Source: Straminergon stramineum (lineage: Eukaryota > Streptophyta > Bryopsida > Hypnales > Calliergonaceae). From it: DNA of 64,000 nt. A program made the translations under genes and the position numbers. Location of the stretch: NCBI GenBank assembly GCA_963920665.1, contig OY987264.1, positions 32,778,906 through 32,842,905 of the forward strand. Direction: 5' to 3'. The notes beneath the pieces were generated by a model that was not told the origin of the DNA, made no database searches, and was given only the letters and a program-made list of their open reading frames with translations. Below, piece by piece: positions 1 to 13,700 of this stretch; the stretch's first letter is position 1; every line of letters starts with the position of its first letter.

Positions 1-1
1 G

Positions 2-2630
2 GGGCAGACGGGGGTTGGGAAGAGTGCAACCATCAACTCCCTCTTTGATGAGCGCAAGTCTCTGACGAGTGCTTTCAGTCCGTCCACAAAGAAGGTCCAT
101 GAGATTGTGGGGATTGTGCACGGTATTAAGGTACTAATGGATTCCGCTCTTGTTGTACATGCTGTTTTTCTTAGCCCTTATAAGGTTCTAGGAGCCCGAA
201 TTGAAATCATATGGGAGCTGGCTTTTGTCCAATTTAAGAATAAATAAAAATCGACTAACTCATGCAATGTTCTTCGCTGATATAGAATTTGGCTCCTTCT
301 GAATTACACAACGTGGTCAATTAAATTGGTCAATTTCGAACTATGAATCCTTGATCTTTGAGGGGTTAGATTGCCATGAGAGTTGCTGTGACGGGCTTGA
401 TTTTGATACTGGTTCGACGGTGTACCATATCGTACCTTTCTTTTGTGCACAGATGAGGGTGATAGACACACCAGGGCTACTCCCTTCTACGGGAGAGCAA
501 CGGCACAATGAGAAAATCATGGGTCAAGTAAAGAGGTATATCAAAAAATCGTCCCCGGATATAGTTTTGTACTTTGACCGTCTGGATATGCAGAGTCGAG
601 ACCTCGGTGACGTGCCTTTGCTGCGCACTATCACTGACGTATTTGGCGCTGCGATATGGTTCAATGCCATTGTGGTGTTGACCCACGCTGGTTCGGCGCC
701 TCCAGATGGGCCAAATGGAGCTTCTTTGAGTTACGATATGTTTTTAGCACATCGATCTCATGTAGTGCAGCAGACGATACGACAAGCGGCGGGTGACATG
801 AGGTTGTCGAACCCAGTGTCGTTGGTGGAAAATCACCCTGCTTGCAGAACCAACCGCAACGGGCAGAGAGTTCTGCCCAACGGGCAGATATGGAAGTCCC
901 AACTGCTGCTCCTCTGTTTCGCCTCCAAGATACTGGCAGAGGCGAACACCTTGTTGAAGCTATTTGAAACGGCAACTCCTGGGAAGCCATTTGGGCAACG
1001 GCCTCGCGTGCCACCTCTGCCGTTTCTACTCTCATCTTTGCTTCAAGCCCGAGCCCAGTTGAAGATGCCGAATGAACTGCAAGGGGAGTCGGACGTATCA
1101 GATGACGATGACGACGAGGATGAGGAGGAAGATGATGAGTATGACGAACTTCCTCCCTTCAGGTATTGCTCTATTTTTCCTTAATTAGCAAGCACCTGTT
1201 TTCCCGATTATGCCTTTTCACATTTTATCGATGCATGCCTTTCATGTCAACATTGCACGAACGTAGTTGGGTGTAATTTCTATATATGAGGTTCCCCATG
1301 GGTCCTCCTTGTGTGCTTCACCTCGTTTGGTTGTAGTGGTGATGCATAAAAAAGCGTAGGACTTTTAGGGCCCAGCTTCTCTTTCCAGAGAGACTTGGCA
1401 TTCCGTTGTAACATTTGTTTTATCTTCTAGAGTGCCGAGTGTCGCTTCCTCATCAATGGAACATGTATTATTTCAGGCCGCTCTCTACAGAAGAGTTGGA
1501 GGAGCTCAGTAAGGAGCAAAGGCATCAATATGCCGAGGAACTTGCTGATCGAGAAAGACTATTTCAAAAGAAGCAGTATAGGGAGCAGATTCGAAGAAGG
1601 AAAGAGATGAAGAAGCGAGCAGCAGCGAAGTCCGAGGAAGAGCTTTCCCAAGAGGACCGTGACGTGGACGACGAGGCTGGACAAGCTGCTTCGGTTCCTG
1701 TCCCTATGCCAGACATGGCTTTGCCTCCCTCATTTGATTCTGACAATCCCACCCATAGGTAAGCCTAAACCATTTTACATCAACTCTTCACCAGTCATAT
1801 GCAATTTTCAATTTCACTGGTCAGGTTTTGAATTAACCATGTATGTATCATTTTCTTTATTTTGCAGGTACCGGTACTTGGAGACTGCCAACCAGTGGTT
1901 GGTGCGCCCCGTTCTGGAGACCCACGGCTGGGACCACGATGCAGGCTATGACGGTTTCAACGCGGAGAAAATGTTCGTCGTGAAGGACAAGATCCCTGCT
2001 TCCATTTCAGGCCAAGTGACCAAGGACAAGAAGGAAGCCCAGGTGAGCTTTGAAGCCGCGGCGTCTTTGAAGCACGGAGAAGGCAAGGTGACACTGACTG
2101 GGCTCGACATCCAAACCATCGGCAAGGACCTGGCGTACACATTGCGAGCGGAGACGTGTTTCAACAACTTCAAGAGGAACAAGACTACCGCAGGGCTGAC
2201 TTGCACAGTGCTGAATGATACGATTGCGGCGGGGCTGAAGCTGGAGGACAGGATTCTGATCGGAAAGAGGATAAAGATGGTGGTGAATGGAGGGGTGTTG
2301 ACAGGAAAGGGAGACAAGGCGTTTGGTGGAAGCCTGGAGGCGACGCTGAGAGGGAAGGAGTACCCTCTAAGCCGCACGCTGTCCACTTTGGGGCTATCAG
2401 TGATGGACTGGCATGGTGATCTCGCCATTGGTGGGAACTTGCAGTCTCAGTTCATGGTGGGGAAAACGATGATGGTGGGAAGAGCAAACTTGAACAACAG
2501 GGGTTCAGGTCAAGTGTCAATCAGGGCGAGCAGCTCGGAGCAGCTGCAGATGGTCCTGATAGGGATTGTGCCGATTTTGAGGTCTCTGATCAACTGCCGT
2601 TTTGGTTTCGGTGGTCAGTCCTCCCAGTAG
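2..2630 (+). CDS. TOC159-like: TOC159-family chloroplast preprotein import receptor GTPase (5' partial, four exons visible)
   Basis: Receptor GTPase of the outer chloroplast envelope TOC complex, which binds transit peptides of nuclear-encoded preproteins. Exons by reading frame and GT-AG sites: 2-130, 453-1162, 1477-1758 and 1868-2630, giving 627 visible codons with the stop TAG at 2628-2630. Exon 1 opens on the P-loop GQTGVGKSATINSLFDE. Exon 2 begins MRVIDTPGLLPS (G3 switch region), then has THAGSAPPDGPNG and the TOC signature ENHPACRTNR, and ends in an acidic run followed by YDELPPF. Exons 3-4 form the conserved membrane-anchoring M domain (starting RPLSTEELEEL, later SVMDWHGDLAIGGN, ending GFGGQSSQ). 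The variable acidic A domain and the start codon lie left of the window. All phases join cleanly and no break is seen. TOC159, TOC132 and TOC120 cannot be told apart without the A domain. Family assignment is very secure; exon borders are inferred. Confidence 0.95.
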
Positions 2631-3090
2631 TGAGTTAGCTACAAGATAATTGGTGTCAGACGTTCCTGGCTTGCGTGCACTTTCTGGATTTTCTGCAAAT
2701 TTTTGTAGAGACTAATTCGGGGGCAGAGCAGAGGTGGTTGCACGCATCTGAAGCTGGGGGGGCGGGGGAGAGTCAATAATACGATTGACATAGGATTGTC
2801 TTAGGACAAGGTTTCGGGAGGTCTGTAGCTGCTGCAAGTGGAAGAAAGATGATTTTGCCTTACGTAGTGTGGGGTTTCTGTAGCTGCGCATTGTTGGTGC
2901 TCTGTATTGTAGTAGATTGGCGAGACTGGAGCACGGAGGGAGGGATAGGCATGGGATCTTATAGCGAGTCTGGGTGACAGCAGAGTATTTCTGTTTCGGC
3001 CGAAATAGGGGATCTTAATATCATAGTTGGAGAGTTGTATCTGTGTAGACATTGACTCTACAAAGGTGTGCTGCGGATTGAGAATTGGCG
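2631..3090 (+). other. 3' flank / presumed 3' UTR of the TOC159-like gene
   Basis: Sequence of intermediate GC content follows the stop codon. Short open frames here on the minus strand show no recognisable protein. I see no clear polyadenylation signal to fix the transcript end. Confidence 0.4.
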
Positions 3091-3172
3091 TTAACCCTTC
3101 AACGTCACAGACAGACAGACCCTTGGCTGTTTTTTCAGTTTATTTTCTAAAATTGTGACGTTTCAGGGTTAA
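3091..3172. mobile_element. 82-bp miniature element with TTAACCC termini
   Basis: The left end TTAACCCTTCAACGTCACA (3091-3109) is an inverted match, with two mismatches, to the right end at 3154-3172. If the outer TTAA on each side is the target duplication, the element proper starts with CCCT. That is the pattern of TTAA-targeting DNA transposons such as piggyBac or Kolobok. There is no coding capacity. It is the smallest member of a family seen across the window. Confidence 0.6.
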
Positions 3173-5640
3173 TATGCAGCCATCCTTGAGTTTGATGAAG
3201 AGATTATCTCTGGGCTGGTAATAACAAAGCTCTCACTTTAACTGCTTTCTTGTGCTGTGTGATATGCTTTTGAGAAGTGTGCTTACTGTACATTTCAATT
3301 GTTGCTACCACTGGTTCAATTCCCTTTCAAAATTGAATAATAGTAGCATCACCTTAACCCTGAAAGGACGATCCACGGAGTTGAGTTTCAAATTTTCCTT
3401 CCACTCTCTATGTTCCCATGGCTTCAAATGGACCCTATATTAGTCAACAAAACCTCAAAAGGTCACTCTAAAAATCAGCTAGACCTATTCCAACCTAAAA
3501 GTTGTCACTAGAATACCAAGTACAAAATTAGTTCATAAATTTGAAAATTTGTCCATGGGTGTATACAACAAGGTAAAACTAGCCTAGATTCGTCCTTCAT
3601 CCAAAACCATCACCTACAAGAGATGCCCATTTCTAGAATCCAACATGCAATGCAAGGTATTAGGGACAACAAGAACGGTTCAATGTAAATAGCTTGCTTA
3701 CACATGCTTCACTTAAAATTCTAGGATTTTAATGTAGGTCATATCTTTAGTGCAAGAAACATGTTTGAAGAGTTTCATGGTGTTTTTAGGAAACTTTACA
3801 AGTAGTTAAAGTGGGAGGGAGAATGGTTATTGGAGCAATTTTTCATGACTTAAGCCCCACCTACTAATACGTTTCCATATTCCATTTTATAAACCTTGAT
3901 AAATCATACAACTTCCAAAATTTGCCCCCAAAACATCATAATATTTAGTACCAGAAAGCACTAGTATACTTCCCCAAATGGAATAATGTGGAATATTCCA
4001 CATCATTTCATACCCCCATTAGTAGGTATGGGGGTACATGGCAAGAGGCATGAAGATGATGAGAGGTTTACAAAAAACTATCAATAAAAAACCAATAATG
4101 AAAACTAGTAAAAAGAGTAGTAATCAAAGCAATTAATAAAAAACACAGTAAAAAATGCAATAATCCATAGTAGAAAATATTGTTGGATTTTAGAAATGGA
4201 GCAAGAGTGAAGGCTATTTAATGTTATGATGGTTCCACTTGCATTAGGTTTACATTATCCTAGCCTAAAGCCCCATTGTCTCCTTAGGAGACATATTAAA
4301 GATCAAGCAAGTTCCCATAATCTCAATTTTTGGTGCATTGTTTTGAAACTTTTATTGAAGATGGAAAAATACATTAGCTTTTGGGGAAGAGAATTTTTAT
4401 TTCAATCAATACCCTTAAGCAATAGATATGCTACAATAAGCCTAAATTTTAGGTTGTCATGTAAAATTAAAAAAAAAATAGAAATTTTTAATCAAACATT
4501 TAAGGATTTGTTTCTTATAGATTGTATTTTTGTCTACATGAAAAACATTGATTCACTTGATTTGGATTAGTGATGGAAAAAGTTATGGAGCTTCTTGTTT
4601 TGCAGGCAATCTTAGAAACTTCTTAAGAAAATAATGTATAGAATTTGTTTTTGAATTCAATTTTTATAATTTAAAAAAAAAGGTTCAAATAGTTTAATAT
4701 GATTACTAGAACAATCTCATTGCTTTGGGGATTGTGTTTCAATTCCAATGCATCTTAGAGCTATTAGAGGTTTAGTTTTTCTTTTTAAATATTGTACTTA
4801 CATCTGTCTAACAATTTTTATAAGCAAAAATATGGATTTTTTCCAAACTCTCAATTCAATTCTTCAACATAAAAAACTTTTAATTCAAAATTGGTGGTAC
4901 AAAAATTTTGAGCTAAGGAGATTCAAAGTCTAATATTCCAATCATGCAATCTGTATAAAAATTTGCTTTCTTGACTTTAATTGCAATTATCTTGCAAGCT
5001 ATATGTTCAAAGTTTCTGAAACTTCTTCCATACATTTTTATATTAGTCAAGTATAAGATTCTATAGTTAGATATGCAAAAAAAGTAATTTTTAAAGTTTC
5101 TCTTTTCAATAGAAAATGGAAGTTTTGAGTGATTATTGATTAGAAAAAGGGTGTAGGGACTTTAGGGACTAAACTTTCATTGTTTGAAACTATTGACAAT
5201 ATTCAAGGTGCACTTCAATATACTACTTTTGTAAATCAATAAGATTATAGGCTAATTTACCTTAGTATAGAATATCATGGAGAAAAAATATTGTATCTTT
5301 CTATAATTAAAAATTTAGGAGATTGCAGTTATAGTTTCAAAGTTAAAATTGCAATAAAATCGTATTTTTAGGATATTTTCAAATTTTCAAATTTGAGTAG
5401 AAATGACACTTCATTAACTCCATTTCATTGGGTATAACTTCTAAAAAGGTCTTTTTATGGATCAAATTCTAGTCAATTGCAAGGTGCTAACCTCCTAGGG
5501 AGGTTGGACTCTTTATTAATTTTTGAAGAAAAGTGAAGAAAAATCATATAAAATACAAAATTAGCATAAAAAAATCTGAAATTTTTTACCAAGGGTGTAT
5601 TTTATGGTATAGAATATGATGATGTAAAACAAAGTTTTGT
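3173..5640. repeat. AT-rich intergenic DNA with a diverged copy of the ~1-kb repeat found in the kinase introns
   Basis: Another TTAACCC-type end lies at 3354. About 4556-5140 aligns by eye, in direct orientation, with 42780-43330 inside the kinase intron. Shared landmarks are GTTATGGAGC, AGAACAATNTCA, TGTGTTTCAATTCCA and TCAAAGTTTCTGAAA. I see no credible gene; the short open frames here (for example 4226-4570) are low-complexity AT translation. Confidence 0.5.
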
Positions 5641-6888
5641 GTCGTTTTATGATTAGAAACTCATTATCCTCCTCAGGTAATCTGATCTGCAGTCCCCTCT
5701 GTCAACAATTACGTCAGAGCATCAGGAAGACCAGTGGTCATCACGAAGTCGAATCAAAGAGGACCAGGCACAAAGTGTGTTCAGCGACGATGCGAATTCC
5801 GTTCAGCACTTCCCTATGAAACAGAGTTTGCTAATTTAGTGCTCTTCTTGCTAAAGAGCCTGAGCTGCAGTTGTAGGCGTGTCTCTATGGACATGATGCA
5901 GCTAGCCCACACCTTTCTCTATCAGGCTATTAAGACTCATCAGGGCCTCGGAGGCCATTTCAAAGTTCAAATATCAATATCTTCAAGGCATAAGTACATA
6001 ACGGCTCCATGCAGCTGCGATTCGCCTTATCCATACAAGACGCTTTCCTGGAGTGCAAACGGGGCTGAAACACTCAAATTCTGCGTATTCGTACTCCAAT
6101 AGCTGCACAGTTGACGCAACAATAAATTCATTCCTTGTAAAAATGTAAACAGAAAAAGAGAGCTGGAAGAACTCACTATCTCTAGCAGTGTTGAGAAATA
6201 ATTGATTGCTCACATTCACAGAGACTTGTAGGATTGGAGCGACAATTGTTCTGAAGCTGGCAGAGCTTCAGAGCTGTGCTTGCGTTCGTGGAACATTTCA
6301 CTAGTATGTAACATAATCTAGAGTAATTAGAAACAATAATCTTATCAGAACATACGAGCCTACTTTGGTATTTAGATGACCTGTGTTTGATCTTCCCCAC
6401 AATTGTCCATTAGTGGGTCCATAGACCAGTGACATCAATTTGATTTTGAACCTTAGTGACGTAGTGACATTCTGGAGTTGGTTAGATGGACCGGATTTAG
6501 AGGATGACAACACGTTCACTTCAGATCAACTCTACACAAGGTCGAATGACATCATCAATCAGACATTCACACTTGAGTGTAACACATGCAAAAACATATA
6601 GCCGTATGTAATCAAGAGAAAATAAATAGCTTGAAAAATAACACAAGCGCTGTCAAAAATATGATCAAAGACTCAAATGTGCCGCCATACATATCTTCCC
6701 ACAAATGACCAAGTTTCCATGACCAAGAAGTAATCAGACATGTCTTGGGACTAGTCTGCAATTACTTCGCCAATTGAAACAGAGAAATATCAACTTATGC
6801 AACTTCTCTCTATTTTGGATGGTATAACATGTATTCCAGGTATTCAGTCAGATAGTAAAACTAATGGCGAGGCTGCAAATCAGATTAC
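5641..6888. other. Unassigned segment downstream of the minus-strand kinase
   Basis: Base composition is more balanced at 5680-6100, and several open frames of 60-120 codons occur on both strands, but none gives a recognisable domain. It may contain the 3' UTR or terminal exons of the kinase transcribed leftward, or remnants of another gene. No function assigned. Confidence 0.3.
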
Positions 6889-6910
6889 CTGAAGAGGATC
6901 TGAAGTTTCA

Positions 6911-9280
6911 TCAACTTGGTTTCCTTGATGTCGAGACTTTCTGTTTCTTAAGCATACCAGCTCCTGCAAAACGATCAAGTCGTCAAGTATCAAGGACATG
7001 TCCTTGCTTCAAATGAACTTGGATAGGAAACGAGATGAAAGGTAAACCATCATCGAGGTATAATGATCCGTACCAAACATCTCACTAGCTAATAGAAGGT
7101 GTCAAGGATCTCGAATCAAAAAGTAATAAAAATCTAAGTAGTGAAAAGCAACAAACAAACAAAAACAAACAAGCAGATTTCCATTCAGAAGAAGCTTTAG
7201 ATAGCATCAAAGCTCCGTCTCTCCGTATCTCTGCTTTGGAATCTATCTCAGTATAACAATAAAAACATTACTCGGCTTATTTGACTAGCTTCACTAAGCG
7301 GCTATCATTCGCGGTTATGAACCTCTTTCAGCTCTGGTATGCGTGCTAATTTATAAAGTTAGTAACTAATATTAGAGGCTCCCTTTCTGAATTACCTCGA
7401 AAGAACTTGAAATTCCAAAATGAATTTTCTTGACACGGAGGGGGGTCACTTTGTAACATTTGCTCCTGCAGAAACAAATGACTACTTCTTAATAAAGCAC
7501 TGAAACACTGCATCAAGTCGTCACATGCTGCGCAAAAAAAGAAATAGTTCATGCTTGTTCTAATTGCAAGCAGCACCAAAGAAAGATAAATATTAAACGA
7601 GAAAATGGATGCTGACTTCCAAATACGTGCAAGATCATCTTGCTCCCCCAAATGCAGTAAAAATCCTGCTCTAATCACATCATAAATGTGTTATTAGAAA
7701 CATACCAACATCGACAATTGAGCTCTAATGTTGTTGAGCTCTTCGCATATCTCCACAAAAGACGGCCTCTCATTGGGATCGATAAGCCAACACCTCTCAA
7801 TGAGCGATATTAAGTTCTCGTCCCGTGTGAACACCTTCTGTTTCTCACATTCTGCACGGAGGGGTGGTCTCAAAGTACCATCGATTATGCCTCTCTTGAA
7901 CTTTGAAGGAGAGCGATTGTAGACTTCAACGTTGTTCTTCCCCGTCAGGACCTCAAACGCAACAATGCCGAAGCTGTAGACATCAATTTTGTGAGGGAAA
8001 TCTATACGCACAGTCGTATCACTACGCTTTCTTAAGACTTCTGGTGCAGCGTATTTTGTGCTTGCAGCTCCTGGAATGAAACCTGAAGATGAACTTGAAT
8101 CTCCCGACCGTGCACTTCCAAAATCAGCAACTTTAACGAGGAAATGCTTCATATTATCTGATGTCGCAATCTCACTGATAAGGATATTCTGAGACTTGAG
8201 GTCGCAATGTACCACATTCACATTCTCTTGGTGCATGTGTTGCATTGCTTTTGCAACTTGCGATAGTACGTCGACGGAGTCACGGCGTGAGAACGGAGGC
8301 TCGTTATCACCAACAACGCGTTGTACTCTGTCAACGATGAAACTGAAAAGATCATTGGACATATATTCCATAAAATAAGAGGTCTGTATTCCATCGCAGA
8401 GCACGCCGAAGGTGTGGACAATATGTGGATGAGAAAGATTTTTCACGATTTCAAGCTCTCTGTAATCGTGTGTATCGTTCGATTCTAATTCTTTTCGAAC
8501 GAACCTGCCACCTTTCCATGTAACCAGAGAAATACTCCCGTCTGAACCTGCAGCAAACTCCCTAACAAGTTTCACATCGACACCTTGTATCTCCAAGAAC
8601 AATTTTGAGGTCCTCGGTTGTTCAAAACTTTCGTCCTCGGATCTTCCTGTTCCGGGCTTCGCGATCTCACATTCTTTCCCGGTACTCCTCCATTCCAGCA
8701 GCTTCGTCTTCAACGACTTGCTCTCTTCCAATGCTTCCTTGAGTACATGCAAAGGAAAATGTACCCTTGTCCTGGTCTCGTCTCTTGTGGGCAGCGGCTT
8801 CGACCAATATGGGTCATAGGGTAGAATGTTACTGTGGATGATGAAACTAGGGATGAGATCGATCCAAGTTTCTGCTTCGGCCCATGCTCGCGGATGCAAG
8901 TTCTCATGGCCAATAATTGTTCTCAGCCATTGATCAGTGGCGTTGACAGAGAGGAAGAACTCTTCCGAACGACGAGCAGCAAGGCAAAGCGTACTCAAGG
9001 TCTCCAATTGTGGCCCTACTAGGTCAGGAAAGAATTCACTTGACAACCTTATATACTTGGATCGATCTACTGCAGCACACATAACTGAACACTCACATGG
9101 AGCGTTCCTTAATTTAATGACACGGCCTTCCTGACAAAGCTCAGCGTCACTTAGGCAACTTCTCGACTCCTGTGCAAGCTCAAAGTGCTCAATCACGGTG
9201 TCAATCATGGTGTACTGTTGAATTAGGAACCAGCAAGCTGCAACTGCCCTCCTTGCTGTCTTTAGTCTTAAAGCAAACAA
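6911..9280 (-). CDS. TKL-type protein kinase with N-terminal helical region
   Basis: Predicted serine/threonine or dual-specificity kinase of the plant tyrosine-kinase-like group. Exon A is 9280-7706 (525 codons). By splice signals it is followed by exon B 7465-7396 and exon C from 6963, ending with TGA at 6911, which gives 565 residues. The N-terminal ~200 residues are helix-rich and not assigned to a family. The kinase domain follows: a degenerate glycine loop near WKGGRFVRKEL, catalytic loop VVHCDLKSQNIL (HCD at 358-360, so the usual Arg is Cys), DFG at 386-388, APE at 412-414, then IDVYSFGIVAFEVLTG and ERCWLIDPNERPSF. Without splicing, exon A would run on three codons past its GT donor to a stop, so the tail (exons B and C, basic and short) is less certain. 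An internal Met at codon 25 (MIDTVIEHFEL) is an alternative start. The gene is related to, but clearly distinct from, the tandem kinases at 41-47 kb. Confidence 0.85.
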
Positions 9281-10547
9281 TATCGAGATTAAATCAACGA
9301 ACTAGTATCTTGATCCTCTTCCAGTGGCAAATTCGACCACAGCATCCGTACGGCTCATCCACTTCTTCTGGCCATGTGTCAAATAAATAGAGGCTGCCGA
9401 CTTCAAAATCCTGGCCCGAAAATTCCTGCGAAACGAATGTGACCCGCCCCAACCATAACAAAATCAAAATCTCAGCAATATTTTCAAGTTCCAAATTGAC
9501 GAAACTCCAGCCTATGTACCGGCCCGAACACTGCCTACCCGAAATAATTTTCAATGACAGCAGTTGATTGTTTTCCGTAATAGCGAACGAGGCTGTGAAA
9601 GAAATGCTCGTTATAAATCTCGAATAACATCAATCTAAGCAACTTCACAGCGCTTAGTAAGGTTACAATAGCTACGTTTAGATTTTTTACTGACAACGGA
9701 TACTAGATTTTGCGTGCACAATACTGAACTCTTATATTCATAAACTCAGTGCTAGCCGGGCACTTAGCGATTCGCATTTTTGGCGTTTTCCAGAGTGTAA
9801 TCCCCTACCCGATTGCCCTGTCTACTCTAAATACAAAAGCATGCTTCAAAATCTCTATCGTGAATCAACGGCCAAAATCATCAAGCTCAACGCACCAAAT
9901 TGATGAGACAGGTTACAACAATGCATGAAATAGGTGCTATATCTGTAAGGTTGCGCAGTACAGTGCCGCGGAGGCTTTGACGCCCGAAATCTCACACAAT
10001 TCCAGAATCTCACCGATTCGATGTTGCCTGCTCGAATTCCCGCTTGCGTGGATCAAACAGTCTGCATTCCTAGGGGTAACGTTCACAATATGCGCAATCC
10101 TGAAGCCTTGACGTTTCTCTCCACAATTCCAGAATTTCTTGTTCAGAGCTACCGACATCCAGCTGTCCTCCCATGGTCCTTCATTTCAGCAGCAATTCAG
10201 CAATTCCTCCAATTAGATTTCCGTGAGAAACTCTACTCAACTAAGATTGCCGTAAGAAACTCTACTCGACTAAGATTTCTGTAGCAAAGAACAGCATTCG
10301 AAGAGGATAGAAAGGAGATTTGTAACAAAGCTAGGGTTTCTGACTCATCCACAAATCCTCCGGTAAAGATGCCACACGAAATGCCGTCACCCCCCTCCCT
10401 CAGCACAACCCCCGTGGTGGGAAAATTTCCCCTGACGGACTGCCAGGCGGAAACCTTAAACTCACTGGGACTTAGTGCCGAGGGCCGTCCCCGTTTGACG
10501 AGTTTCACCAAATAGAGTGTTCAAATTTTTCAATAGAATGCAATGCA
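9281..10547. other. Presumed promoter/5' leader of the minus-strand kinase
   Basis: No conserved protein is recognised. The open frame 9294-9554 (-) abuts the kinase start and could be leader or an upstream exon, but its product matches nothing I know. The section 9930-10500 has higher GC than the flanking DNA, consistent with a transcribed leader. Confidence 0.35.
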
Positions 10548-10723
10548 CGGACGTTTAGTGTCCGATGGATGACAAGGAATCTCTCTATCTAGGAAAGAAC
10601 TGCAACTATTCATCCTTGGAATTTTGTGCGGAAAGGGAAGATCTTCTACAGTATTTTGACCTCCAATGTGTATTTATTATTTTTTTCAAAGTAGATGATG
10701 TCACACGGTCCTTTAAGGGTTAA
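10548..10723. mobile_element. Remnant of the TTAACCC-ended repeat family
   Basis: It starts with CGGACGTTTAGTGTCCGATG, shared with the end of the copy at 25241. It finishes with GGTCCTTTAAGGGTTAA at 10707-10723. The left outermost TTAACCC is missing, so the copy is incomplete or degraded. Confidence 0.45.
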
Positions 10724-13700
10724 CCATGCATTCAAATCAAAAGTTGTGAAATGCAATCTATATGTCATATCCATAGAGTTAGATCTACTACTACATTATC
10801 CAATCTTTTTCAACAAAATTTGGATATAGAAAAATTGAAAATTCTTCCCAAACTTGAAAATCAATTTTTCCCTTGGAGATTTTTCAATTTTTTAACCAAT
10901 CCTTCAAATTTCAAACAATAGATGGTTGCAAATTTGTCCCAAAGACATTGAAAATCAATTTCTCACAAGGAAAGTTTTCAATTTGTATTTGTAAAATCTA
11001 TAGTTTTGAATTGAAAATCAATGTATCCTAAGGAAGTTGAAAGTATATATTATCCACAAGAATTTTTTTCCTTTTAGTTCATAAGAATGTTCATTTCTAA
11101 TTATCATGATTTTTTAGGACATTGCAGTCACCTATTGTTTGAAATTTGAATGCTTGGTCTATGAGATGTAGACCCTTAAAAATCTAAAAAACCTAATTTG
11201 GGTTCCAATATGGTGTTTTTTGTGTATTTGATATGAAAGGTGCATGAATTGATATATACAATAGTTACCAAATTTTGTATTTATATTGAGCTATAAGGTA
11301 GAAACACCCAAAAGTGTCCCAGTTCCCACTCATGAATGCATGGTAGAGTTCCCCTCAAATGTCCCTAAGCTTCCATTAAAGTATAAATCTACAGCTACAT
11401 TAAATTGTCCCCTTTCTTATTGTTGATTTGTTGACTTCTAGTTTTGTCAAATTTTGATTTTAATACTAGCTTTGTGACAATTTTAGTGGTATAGGGAGCT
11501 ATCACTTGAAAATTCATAGAAAATACATGCCATATCCAAAAAATCTAATTTTTTTTGAAAATTCAATTGCTAAAACTACAAAAATAATTTTTTTTTCTAA
11601 AAAAGATGCCTCCAACTATGATGAATTATTTATATTGACAATTTTGGGTGCTTCCACTATATCCAATGACATGTGGTGCTTCTAATTTAGATCATTATTG
11701 CACCTCCTACATGTTTGAGAAGTTGCAAAATGGCAACATATTCTACATGTATGGTACCATATTTGAACATGATAATGTTTAGATATCAAAGTGACCTCCA
11801 AATAAAAAATATTAGTTGTTGAAATTTCAATTCAGCAATCTATATCTTGCCATATTTTAGTAGATGCTTGATATTCTAAGATTATAATATGTGGTCTCCA
11901 TTAGACTTTTAAGGAGTAAATATAAAGCAACATATAGGATACATTTACACCATATGGGATGATTTGAGTATTTTTTGAGAGGGATAATATAAATCGATTG
12001 AAACCAAAATTTTAAGATAAACTTGTTGGACAAACTTTATAGTGGATTTGATATAGAGACTTTAAACATTCAAATATTATCTACTATGCATGCCTCTTAA
12101 AGCTTTTTTTTTATCATTGATGTTCCAATCAATATTTGGGTTTTGTTTGTTTGATTTGAGTCTTTTGTCTTTTTACCCTCTACAAATCAATGTATTATAA
12201 GACCTTTTTGTTCCAACATAGTTTTCTTACTATATTTGATGTCCCGGCTTGATTGTTAGATAGAAGGGACTAATAACATTAGTTTGGAGAATGGCTAACT
12301 AGCATCAACAAGGGAAAAATGACAATTTTCATCTAATTTGTCATGTGCAACTTTGTTGGCATGGGATTTTAACATCATAAAGTTAAAATCATATTAATTA
12401 CTTTTAGATTTTAAGAGTTATTTTGCTTCCAAAAATCAAAATACCACATAGTGTATTTAGCACTTTTGGCTTTTGTTCTTAAAATTTGATTTCAGTACAA
12501 GAATTTTTTCTCTCCTTTCTATTAAAAACTATCATAACAAAGCTTCACAAGACTAGTTTCTACTTTGCTTGAAAGCTATGAAATCTTTAGTCAAAATGTA
12601 TAATTTTATCATACTTTGAAATTGAAAGCATATAACCAAGTTTATAAATATGAGGTGTAAAAATTTGGTTTACACTAGGACCTTTTACAAAATAATATAT
12701 GCCTCAAATGAAATTTTCAGATATTATATTTGATATGAATTTTCTTCACATTCTATTTGAAAATTCAAGATACTTTCAAAACATCCTAATAGAATTCAAA
12801 TTTAGAAGATGCATTATTTCATCTCTAAGAATAGTAATAATAAATTTCATTCATATGTATAGTGACAAAATAGAGGACATACAACTTGACATAAAATTAA
12901 GGATTTCTAAAGATTATGCCTATCAAGGATTAAGGTAATAACACCTAAATGAGTCTAGATAAGGGATTGAAGGTGGTTCCTATTATTGAATTGGAAAAGC
13001 TTTTGTTGAGTATTTGTTGATAGTTGAAAGAAGATTTAGGATTATTTTCAAATGAATTTTTTGGCCTTTATAACAATAAACTATGTATTTTCAAATTACT
13101 AACAATAGGTGTATCTGAAATCAATCCAAGGTTCTCATGTATGGAGATTGTATATTTTAGGCAAAAATCTAGATAGGATGATTTTGTGAACATGCCAGTG
13201 ACAATTAAGTCATGATTAAAAATTGTTACTTTACTCTTGAAATGCTTGGGAGGCCCAAAATTAGGCTTTGGATGACATTTAGCATCTCTAGGAGAAGAAA
13301 AAAAACAATTTATCATTAAAATTCTAGAGGGATTTGGTTGATTGCTTTTGCAAGAAGATGGGATTGGAAATCCTCTCTTAGATTGTGATATTGTTGACTT
13401 TTCTACTTTTGAAGATGCTTAATCCATTGATCACAATCAATGTACTTTGTATATCTTGGCAATTGTAAGCTCTTTGCTCTTGATGTGAATTTGAGCTATA
13501 AATTGATATTTTTTGAAAATGAATTCAAATAATAAAATGAAATCAATGAAGTATAGTTTCTAATCCAATTTGAAAATTTCCTGAAATTTTGAATATTCGA
13601 TTGCAATTTGAACTTTGGTCCTATAACCATGGGCAATTGATTTTTTAGTAAAATAAATATATGGTAAATAACTTTACTCCATGATACTCCACAGTATTAC

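Noticed and set aside
1946..2428. 160-codon antisense open frame opposite the TOC159 M domain
   Set aside because: The sense strand is clearly conserved coding; the antisense product is Ser/Pro-rich noise.
4226..4570. 114-codon open frame in AT-rich DNA
   Set aside because: Lys/Ile/Phe/Leu-rich translation of a repeat; the homologous repeat copies do not keep the frame.
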